DNA from: Lachnoclostridium sp. UBA7215
Lineage (GTDB): Bacteria; Bacillota; Clostridia; Lachnospirales; Lachnospiraceae
Assembly: GCA_002490465.1 (NCBI GenBank)
Contig: DKUB01000103.1
Location: 1-64,000 of the forward strand
Reading direction: 5' to 3'
DNA length: 64,000 nt
The notes beneath the pieces were generated by a model. It was not told the origin of the DNA. It did not search any database and saw only the letters and a program-made list of their open reading frames with translations. The position numbers and the translations under genes are program-made. Below, piece by piece: positions 24,975 to 31,712 of the stretch (the stretch's first letter is position 1; each line of letters starts with the position of its first letter).

Positions 24975-26036
24975 ATGGGCCTGGAGGAGTTATTGAGGGA
25001 AGCGGTAGATAAAAGGGCATCGGATATATTTATTGTAGCAGGCGGGTCTTTGAGTTATAAGCTTGCGGGTGCCATACATCCGTTAGGCAGTGAGGAACGG
25101 CTTACCCCGGCAGATACAAGCAGTTTAATAGATGAAATTTATGAGATTGCCAAACGAAAAAAAGAACATTTTCTAAAAGCAGGGGATGATGATTTTTCTT
25201 TTGCGATTGGGCAGCTGGCACGTTTTCGTGTCAATACATATTTTCAGCGCGGCTCTCAGGCAGCAGTTATCCGCGTAGTGGCGTTTGATATACCAGATCA
25301 TAAGGAATTAGGTATACCAGACAGTATTGTAGAGCTGTCAAAACTTATGCATGGAATGATTATCATATCCGGTACAGCGGGAAGCGGTAAATCCACAACC
25401 CAGGCATGTATTATAGATGCCATTAACACAAACAGAGAGGCACATATCGTCACATTAGAGGACCCGATTGAGTATCTTCATAAAAACAAGAAATCTATCA
25501 TCAGCCAGCGGGAGATTGCTATAGATACTGGAAGCTATATCACCGGGCTGCGCGCTTGTCTGCGACAGGCTCCGGATGTAATCCTGCTTGGCGAGATGCG
25601 TGATGCAGAGACAATCCGGACAGCAATGACCGCGGCAGAGACCGGCCATCTCGTCATTGCGACCCTGCACACAAAAGGGGCGGTTAATACGATAGACCGT
25701 ATCGTGGATTCATTTCCGGCAGATCAGCAGGAACAGATAAAAATCCAGCTCTCTCTTGTGTTAGACTGTATTGTTTCCCAGCAGCTTCTTCCAAGGAAAA
25801 GCGGGGGCATGATACCTGCGGTAGAGATTATGCGCACCATACCGGCCATCAGCAACATGATTCGAGACAGCAAGAACTATCAGATTGATAACTTGATTCA
25901 GACGTCAGGAAACCTTGGTATGGTATCCATGGACCAGTCTATTATCAGCCTGTATCAAAAAGGTGAGATTACAAAAGAGACAGCGATGATGTTTGCGGCT
26001 AATCCTGAACAGGTAAGCAGGCGCATAGGAAAATAG
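24975..26036 (+). CDS. pilT: PilT-like type IV pilus/T2SS ATPase
   Basis: Cytoplasmic hexameric ATPase (353 aa) of the PilT/GspE superfamily, closer to PilT by its length and by lacking the GspE zinc motif. Walker A is GTAGSGKST (133-141), Walker B ILLGEMRD, the Asp and His boxes are 'VTLEDPIEYLH' and 'GHLVIATLHTKGA'. GGAG lies 11 nt before the ATG. It would power retraction or, if it is the only motor, extension of a pilus built by the proteins encoded upstream. No PilB-type motor is encoded within the window. Confidence 0.9.
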   Translation: MGLEELLREAVDKRASDIFIVAGGSLSYKLAGAIHPLGSEERLTPADTSSLIDEIYEIAKRKKEHFLKAGDDDFSFAIGQLARFRVNTYFQRGSQAAVIRVVAFDIPDHKELGIPDSIVELSKLMHGMIIISGTAGSGKSTTQACIIDAINTNREAHIVTLEDPIEYLHKNKKSIISQREIAIDTGSYITGLRACLRQAPDVILLGEMRDAETIRTAMTAAETGHLVIATLHTKGAVNTIDRIVDSFPADQQEQIKIQLSLVLDCIVSQQLLPRKSGGMIPAVEIMRTIPAISNMIRDSKNYQIDNLIQTSGNLGMVSMDQSIISLYQKGEITKETAMMFAANPEQVSRRIGK

Positions 26037-26064
26037 CGCCAAGCGCATAGGAAAGTAGCGCTAA
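26021..26064 (+). repeat. 22-bp tandem duplication across pilT stop codon
   Basis: GCGCATAGGAAAATAGCGCC+AA (26021-26042) is followed directly by a near-identical unit with two changes (26043-26064). The first unit contains the pilT stop codon (26034-26036). The duplication lengthens the space to the next gene. Confidence 0.85.
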
Positions 26065-26078
26065 GCATGGAGGAAAGT

Positions 26079-26981
26079 ATGGGTAAAAAGTTTATAATTG
26101 ATAAAATAATGAGCGGGCTTGTTGGGATATTTTCGGCTGTGGTGATGATGTTTGCCATTATGTTTGCTATGGTGAGGGAAACGATTTGGCCGTTTATTAC
26201 AGTTGCCGCATTGACCTGTCCGTTATGGCACTGGCTGCTGCGCAAATATATTCTAAAAGACAAACTTCTCCCTCTCTGGTTAATCCGGGGCGGAGCCGTG
26301 ATGGCGGGATGTATCCTGCTTTCGTTTTCCAACCGCTGGTTTCCATATTATACATGCATGGATGCAATGATAGAGGACCGCATGAACACCCAGTATGAGG
26401 AACTGATTAAGACGGATACGACAGAGTTTGTCAGTGTAACAGGGATCCAGAAAGAACAGATTGCGGATTATTATAAAATCCAGGCGGTGATAAATTATAA
26501 AGATACTGCTTCAGGAGAAAAGAAAAGTCAGGACACAGAGCTTTACTTTGACCGTTTTAATGGACAGTATTTTGCAAATTTCGATAATATGCGCAAATAC
26601 CGGCAGCATTACTGGAATTATGAAGAGAATCGGGAAATGTGCATGTTTGAGCAGGATAAGGTAAATGAGACGACAACAAAATTGAACCAGGCGCTACTTG
26701 CAGGGAATATTAATGCGGCAAAGGAACTTGCGGCGGATTCTCTTAAACAGATGCTTACGGAAGAACAGTGGCGTCAGTGGCAGGATGTGATTACTTCTGC
26801 CGGAACATATTCCGGGGCGGAGTCACCTGCCGAAATCTCTCTGGATTATGTAACGAAGGACGGAAAGAGAACCGGGCAGCTGCTGCGCGAAAAATGGACG
26901 GTAACAATGTCGGAGGGGAGCTTTACCGTGGAAGCCGTAATAGGCGAGGATCTTTTGTTTCAGAGTATTCAATTAAGTTAG
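26079..26981 (+). CDS. Hypothetical membrane protein with two TM helices
   Basis: 300 aa; no family recognised. Two or three hydrophobic helices lie within the first 90 residues, then an extracytoplasmic part of about 200 residues. A region near residues 200-290 ('LNQALLAGNINAAKELAADSLKQMLTEEQW') resembles the DUF3887-type fold in feel. ATG 26079 has GGAGG 5 nt upstream; an earlier ATG at 26067 overlaps that site. It is the last gene of the pilus-type operon. Confidence 0.65.
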   Translation: MGKKFIIDKIMSGLVGIFSAVVMMFAIMFAMVRETIWPFITVAALTCPLWHWLLRKYILKDKLLPLWLIRGGAVMAGCILLSFSNRWFPYYTCMDAMIEDRMNTQYEELIKTDTTEFVSVTGIQKEQIADYYKIQAVINYKDTASGEKKSQDTELYFDRFNGQYFANFDNMRKYRQHYWNYEENREMCMFEQDKVNETTTKLNQALLAGNINAAKELAADSLKQMLTEEQWRQWQDVITSAGTYSGAESPAEISLDYVTKDGKRTGQLLREKWTVTMSEGSFTVEAVIGEDLLFQSIQLS

Positions 26982-27010
26982 AAACCTTTGTATAATAAAA
27001 GGAGGTTAAA

Positions 27011-27955
27011 ATGGAATTTCCGCTGGATTTAAAAGCGGCTCTTGAGAAACTGGCGTCAAAATACAGGCATTCAGATTTGAAACAGGCAGCCAAAGCAATC
27101 AGTGAACGGTATCGCGGGGGTGGAAATAAACGGCTGACAAAAGAAATTGAGGCGGCAGCTTATGCTGTCACCCGGATGCCGGCAACGTATGGTGCTGTTT
27201 CAGATGCTCTTGCTTATTCGATAAAAAAAGATATCCATTCAGAATGGGGTTCTGTTCTGGATGTAGGTGCAGGGTGCGGTGCGGCCTCGTGGGCTGCCGC
27301 ATCTTTTTTGCAGCCGGAAATGGTTACCTGTATTGAGCGGGAAGAGGTAATGAGGAATATGGGGGAATCCCTTATGCAGGAGGGATTTCTCCATAATGCC
27401 CGCTGGATAGATGCCGACCTGATGGCGATGGATTTTCAAGAAAAATATGATTTGGTTATTGCATCTTATGTCATAAATGAATTGGCTGAGGGGTACAGAG
27501 AACAGGCGGTAAAGAAATTATGGCAGTCAGCTGACCGGATGCTTTTGCTTGTGGAACCGGGAACACCGGCGGGATTTGCCGTTTTGCAAAAGGCAAGGGA
27601 GATACTTTTGGATGAAGGTGCGCACATTGCCGCACCATGCCCTCACGAAAAGGCATGCCGCCTCGAGGCAGACGACTGGTGCCATTTTACAAGCCGTATA
27701 CCCCGAAGCAGGCTGCATAAAGAGTTAAAGGATGGCGATGTTCCCTTTGAAGATGAAAAGTACGCCTATATTGCTTTTGTCCGGGAAGAGACAGAGCATG
27801 CTGGAGCAAGGATTCTTCGCCATCCCTATATTGAGAAAGGCTGTGTTACGCTGGAAGTGTGTGATGAAACAGAAAATAAGACACTTCGCATAACTAAAAA
27901 AGACGGCAAATTATTTAAAACCGCGCGGAAAGCAAAATGTGGGGATGAGATTTAA
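27011..27955 (+). CDS. Rsm22-family SAM-dependent methyltransferase
   Basis: 314 aa. SAM motif I 'VLDVGAGCGAASWAA' (about 80-94), 'YDLVIASYVINEL' and 'LLLVEPGTPAGF' are typical of small-subunit Rsm22-like methyltransferases. The segment 'APCPHEKAC' corresponds to the Cys-rich part that follows in the family; the Cys residues may bind metal. In mitochondria and some bacteria this family acts on or near the small ribosomal subunit; its bacterial substrate is unknown. GGAGG lies 6 nt before the ATG. It is convergent with the subtilase gene, with only 3 bp between them. Confidence 0.82.
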   Translation: MEFPLDLKAALEKLASKYRHSDLKQAAKAISERYRGGGNKRLTKEIEAAAYAVTRMPATYGAVSDALAYSIKKDIHSEWGSVLDVGAGCGAASWAAASFLQPEMVTCIEREEVMRNMGESLMQEGFLHNARWIDADLMAMDFQEKYDLVIASYVINELAEGYREQAVKKLWQSADRMLLLVEPGTPAGFAVLQKAREILLDEGAHIAAPCPHEKACRLEADDWCHFTSRIPRSRLHKELKDGDVPFEDEKYAYIAFVREETEHAGARILRHPYIEKGCVTLEVCDETENKTLRITKKDGKLFKTARKAKCGDEI

Positions 27956-27958
27956 GGT

Positions 27959-30211
27959 TTACCGTCTGATTTTAACTTTGCAGACGGCTCTCTTTTTGGA
28001 GCCGTCCTTTGCGGTTGCGTATACTTTAACCGTGTGCCCGATTCCCTTTTTCTTTGCACTAACCACGCCTTTCTGGCTGACCTTGGCATATTTTGTTTTG
28101 GATACACTCCATTTTATTGCTTTATTTGTTGCTTTGGCAGGGCTTACAGAAGCCTTGAGTTTCAGTTTCTTTTTATAGCGGAGAGTGGCACTTTTTTTGT
28201 TTAATTTTACTTTAGTAATTGCAATTTTTGAAGTGGCAGTATTTCCCTTGTTTTCTGTATTATTTTCAGGTTTAGAGACAGAGGGCCCGGAAGGTGTGTC
28301 TGCGATAGTAGAAGCGGCGAAAAGACTCATATCTACAATGCCTCCGGTCTTGCATTTGTATGTCAGATCCGGCACTTTTCTGACACATGACATCAGTCTG
28401 GCTCTGCGCTGGTATGCACTGTCCTGTGGAAAGAGCGCTGACAGTGCCGCTACAGTGCCTGTAACAACAGGAGCTGCCATGGAAGTACCATCCATGTAAT
28501 CGTACTTTATGAGATAATCCTCAGACAGATTAGCAGAGGATACGGCAATCTGATCAATATAGAAGCCGGTGTAGGTGAATAATTCACCGATTACTGAGAA
28601 CAGGCGCAGATACTGTTTTCCGCCTACAGTGATAAAATCCGATGTACTTACCCTGCGGGAAAAATGTACCCATTCCCTGGAGGAAACTGATTTTTCATCT
28701 GCGGAGTAGTTACAGGAAACAAAATAGGAGTTGAGAGGGTTCAGCGAGAGCCCGCTTATATCAAGGTAGGCGCTGAAAGTTACGTTCCTCTGCCAGGCTG
28801 AGCTGTGGAACGGAACGTAAAAGGAACCGCTCTCTTTATTGCCGTAAAAATCCTCGGATGAGTGGCTGAAGGTGCCGTAGGTCACCTGCGGATGGGAGAG
28901 ATTCAGGTCAGCAGGAGTATACAAAGAAGCGCTGCCCTCTTCCCCGCTGCTGTATATGCTTGTCAAAGATTCCAATTCTTCATCCGTATAAATGTCCGGC
29001 ATAAAAACGGCATCATTAATAGTGGAGAACATTTGTGTCCCCGGTGCAAAAACATCCACGCTGTTCTGACCGTAATCAGAAAAATGAGCTGCCTTGTCAG
29101 TGGTGTCCGAAGCGCCTACAGTAATAACGTAATCGCTGGATAAATCATAGGGACATTCCTTGCGCGTGGATATTACAGTATCCTGATTGGTTCCGTCATT
29201 CCCTGCCGCAAACAAAAACAGTGCGCCCTGTTGGCCAATTTTGTTAATCAGGGACTCCATTGCGCTTGCCGAATCCCCGCCGCCCCAGGAACAGTTAACA
29301 GCAGTGATATTTACCCCGAGCTGCATGGCCTGGTAGATATAATCGAAGGCATCAATAATCGCAGCATCATCAGCATCACCTTTTTGGTTAAAGATTTTCA
29401 GGGCCATCAATTCGACATCTCCGCCCACGCCTGCAATTCCGGCTGCGTTGTCAGTTACTGCCCCGATAATGCCGGCACAGTGTGTTCCGTGGCCGTCTTC
29501 GTCCATAGGGTCGCTGTCTTCATCACCAAAATCATACCCATAAGTACCTTTAAGGGCGGAGTATGTATTTTTCCACAAATGCCCCTTTAAATCTTCGTGA
29601 GTATAGTCTATTCCGGTATCTACTACAGCAATAACCGGTTTTTTAGATGAAGAGGAATTTTTTGTATATCGTATTCCCAGGCTTTCTGTCGTGAAATTTC
29701 CGCTGCCGTCCAAATACCACTGCTGTCCGGAAAACGTATCTTCAGTCAAAGACATTTTATGACGGTAACAGTTTGGCTCTACTGATACAACATATGCCTG
29801 GCCTGACAGTAGTTCCATTAGCTCCTGTGTAGAATATTTATCCGAAGAAACAAGGGAGACATAAAGGTTTTTGTCATCCAGAAAAGCAGCCTGCTCCTTT
29901 GTGGAAGATAATATAACGGCGTCACCAAATTCCCAGCTCTTTTCCACATTCATTTCCTCATTAAAAGAAACAAGCCCTTTTTTTGCCAGAGCAGTTCGTT
30001 TAGGGGCAGCCAGCGTCACAAGTACCTCCCCTTCTACATAAGTGCCCTTTTCAGGCTCCGCCACAGCAGTATTTTTTGCTGTTCCAATTTCAGCGGCGAA
30101 TACAGTGGCAGAAGCTGCGGCAGGTGACAGCAGAGAAACTGTCAGAAATATGGGAAGAAGCCACAAAAGCGAACATCGCATAAACGGCTGAAAAAAATTG
30201 TTTTTTATCAT
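27959..30211 (-). CDS. Secreted S8 subtilisin-like peptidase with Ig-like tail
   Basis: Exported subtilase (750 aa). Signal peptide about 1-38; a propeptide-like segment about 55-150; the peptidase domain carries D198 (VVDTGIDYTHEDL), H241 (GHGTHCAG) and S577 (DGTSMAAP). A long insertion (about 395-560) sits between the active-site His and Ser and may be a substrate-recognition or jelly-roll domain. The last 85 residues form a Lys-rich BIG_2-like domain. ATG 30211 is chosen because GGAG lies 8 nt upstream; a start 18 nt earlier would contain it. The Lys-rich Ig-like tail recalls the N-terminal module of the xylanase. Targets are unknown. Confidence 0.9.
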   Translation of the reverse strand: MIKNNFFQPFMRCSLLWLLPIFLTVSLLSPAAASATVFAAEIGTAKNTAVAEPEKGTYVEGEVLVTLAAPKRTALAKKGLVSFNEEMNVEKSWEFGDAVILSSTKEQAAFLDDKNLYVSLVSSDKYSTQELMELLSGQAYVVSVEPNCYRHKMSLTEDTFSGQQWYLDGSGNFTTESLGIRYTKNSSSSKKPVIAVVDTGIDYTHEDLKGHLWKNTYSALKGTYGYDFGDEDSDPMDEDGHGTHCAGIIGAVTDNAAGIAGVGGDVELMALKIFNQKGDADDAAIIDAFDYIYQAMQLGVNITAVNCSWGGGDSASAMESLINKIGQQGALFLFAAGNDGTNQDTVISTRKECPYDLSSDYVITVGASDTTDKAAHFSDYGQNSVDVFAPGTQMFSTINDAVFMPDIYTDEELESLTSIYSSGEEGSASLYTPADLNLSHPQVTYGTFSHSSEDFYGNKESGSFYVPFHSSAWQRNVTFSAYLDISGLSLNPLNSYFVSCNYSADEKSVSSREWVHFSRRVSTSDFITVGGKQYLRLFSVIGELFTYTGFYIDQIAVSSANLSEDYLIKYDYMDGTSMAAPVVTGTVAALSALFPQDSAYQRRARLMSCVRKVPDLTYKCKTGGIVDMSLFAASTIADTPSGPSVSKPENNTENKGNTATSKIAITKVKLNKKSATLRYKKKLKLKASVSPAKATNKAIKWSVSKTKYAKVSQKGVVSAKKKGIGHTVKVYATAKDGSKKRAVCKVKIRR
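27962..27997 (+). terminator. Terminator of the Rsm22 gene
   Basis: CCGTCTG (27962-27968) / CAGACGG (27981-27987) followed by CTCTCTTTTT. It lies inside the 3' end of the convergent subtilase gene. A second overlapping hairpin GACGGCTC/GAGCCGTC (27983-27990/27999-28006) competes with it. Confidence 0.6.
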
Positions 30212-30331
30212 AGGGAATGCTCCTTTCAAAGAAAAAGTATTTTCTTCTTGAGATTTTTGTGATACAATAATATCAATTAATTGTGACGGAAATGAGACGA
30301 TTTATTTTTTTACAGATTGGAGGGGGAAATT

Positions 30332-31423
30332 GTGGTATTTGTAAAAGTAGATGATTTAAAGGCAGGGATGCGGTTAGGAAAGCCGATTTATAATAAAAAC
30401 GGTGTATTACTGTATGACCGGGACACACACCTGACGGCACAGGCGATTGTGGGTATCCGCAACTTTGGTTTGTTGGGGATTTATATATTGGAGCCGGCAG
30501 AGCCTGTTCCGCCGATGACGAAGGACGATATAAACTTTGAGCGTTTTCAGACAATGGCCGTATTCAGTATACGTGAGGATTTGGATTTAATTGCTTCAGG
30601 GAAAAAGGACAAGGGTCTGGACTGGCTGTGCAGTCTTGTAATTAAAAATTATATGGGACTTGGCCGGAAAATTAACTTTGTACAGAATCTGCGGAGCAAT
30701 GAGGATTTTGTGTACAAGCATGTTTTAAATGTAGCAATACTGTCAGCTATTATTGGCGGACAGATGGGGCTTCCGGTCGGACGTGTCAATACGCTTGTAA
30801 AGGCGGCGATACTGCATGATATCGGCGCGCTTAAGTTCCGTGAAAAACCGGATGCTGTAGATGTACCGTTGGATGTCCGCCAGACCATCAGTAATAATAC
30901 GAAAGAGATTCTGGATAAATATGTAGATTTAGACATAGATATTGCAAAATTAATTTTCCAGATGCAGGAGTTGTACTGCATGCCGGAGGATGAGCCGGTA
31001 CCGGCGGCGCTGAAAGCAAATTCCAATGTCAATATTCTGCTTGTGGCGGACGCTTATGACCGCATGACTGCAATGAAATCCCAGGAAGAACCCACTTCAG
31101 AGGTACAGGCGGTGCGGCATCTTCTGAATGAGTCGGAGGTCTATGATCAGAAGGTGGTAAATGCTCTCATTAAGGCAATCAACATTCTCGTACCAGGTGT
31201 ATGTATTGAACTCAATACCGGACATACCGGATTGGTAATCCAGGAAAATGAGGACAACATTTTCGAGCCGCTTGTTCTTAATTTCCGTAACAACCAGCTG
31301 TATGACCTCGCCTCTGACCAGATGAGGGATATTATGTGGATTACGGATGTCATGAAAACAATGGATAATCGTATTAAATTAGATTCCTCGCTGTTGGAGC
31401 AGTACGGTCCGGCAAGTATCTGA
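30332..31423 (+). CDS. HD-GYP-like protein with degenerate motifs
   Basis: Cytoplasmic HD-domain protein (363 aa from GTG 30332, which follows GGAGGGGG; a TTG at 30317 would include that site). The HD dyad is present (ILHDIGALKF, with the earlier H of 'KHVLNVAIL'), and 'ADAYDRMTA' matches the end of the family. The HHE and GYP motifs needed in c-di-GMP phosphodiesterases are absent: the corresponding stretch reads 'IFQMQELYCMPEDEP'. It is probably a sensor or regulator, not an active hydrolase. It lies just upstream of the folded RNA segment and flagellar operon, which suggests a role in motility control. Confidence 0.8.
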   Translation: MVFVKVDDLKAGMRLGKPIYNKNGVLLYDRDTHLTAQAIVGIRNFGLLGIYILEPAEPVPPMTKDDINFERFQTMAVFSIREDLDLIASGKKDKGLDWLCSLVIKNYMGLGRKINFVQNLRSNEDFVYKHVLNVAILSAIIGGQMGLPVGRVNTLVKAAILHDIGALKFREKPDAVDVPLDVRQTISNNTKEILDKYVDLDIDIAKLIFQMQELYCMPEDEPVPAALKANSNVNILLVADAYDRMTAMKSQEEPTSEVQAVRHLLNESEVYDQKVVNALIKAINILVPGVCIELNTGHTGLVIQENEDNIFEPLVLNFRNNQLYDLASDQMRDIMWITDVMKTMDNRIKLDSSLLEQYGPASI

Positions 31424-31606
31424 TGACACCAGGGTCAAAAGGTCAAAATGCCGTTCATGCAAGCATGAACGGCATTTGAACTTGAGACCCGCCCAAACAT
31501 AAGAAAGTAGCGATTTACAACGTAATTTTTACGCTGTAAATCAGCGGATTTCGAATGTTTGTAGGATTGCGGGAGTTGTGTAACAACGGAGCAATCCGTG
31601 GCATCA
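31421..31606 (+). ncRNA. Predicted four-way-junction RNA (unassigned)
   Basis: Nested inverted repeats close on each other. P1: 31421-31429 with 31598-31606 (one A-G mismatch). P2: GGGTC (31432-31436) / GACCC (31486-31490) enclosing a perfect 15-bp palindrome (31446-31460 / 31463-31477). P3: CAAACAT (31494-31500) / ATGTTTG (31555-31561) enclosing GATTTACA/TGTAAATC with inner CGTAA/TTACG. P4: GGATTGC (31564-31570) / GCAATCC (31591-31597) enclosing GTTGT/ACAAC. It starts at the stop codon of the HD-GYP gene. I know no named RNA with this layout; it may also be a folded repeat element. Confidence 0.45.
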
Positions 31607-31636
31607 TCTGAAAAAATGATTGCTAATATAATCCAG

Positions 31637-31675
31637 GGAAAAAGATTTGGCATAAGCTAAATCTTTTTCCTTTTT
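31637..31675 (+). terminator. Strong intrinsic terminator before the flagellar genes
   Basis: GGAAAAAGATTT (31637-31648) / AAATCTTTTTCC (31659-31670), perfect 12-bp stem, followed by TTTTT (31671-31675). It ends transcripts from the HD-GYP gene and the folded segment. Confidence 0.8.
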
Positions 31676-31685
31676 ATGTCGAAAT
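31658..31685 (+). promoter_or_regulatory. Sigma-28 (SigD)-like promoter of the flagellin operon
   Basis: TAAA (31658-31661), 16 bp, GTCGAAAT (31678-31685), against the SigD consensus TAAA-N15-GCCGATAT. It lies 28 bp before the start of the 957-aa gene that heads the flagellin cluster. The -35 box falls in the right arm of the terminator hairpin. Late flagellar genes are normally sigma-28 driven, which supports the call. Confidence 0.45.
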
Positions 31686-31712
31686 ACTCTAAAGAAAGCG
31701 AGAGTGAAATCT

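Noticed and set aside
31446..31477. 15-bp palindrome as a simple terminator of the HD-GYP gene
   Set aside because: No U-tract follows it (TGAACTTG instead), while a better terminator lies at 31637-31675.
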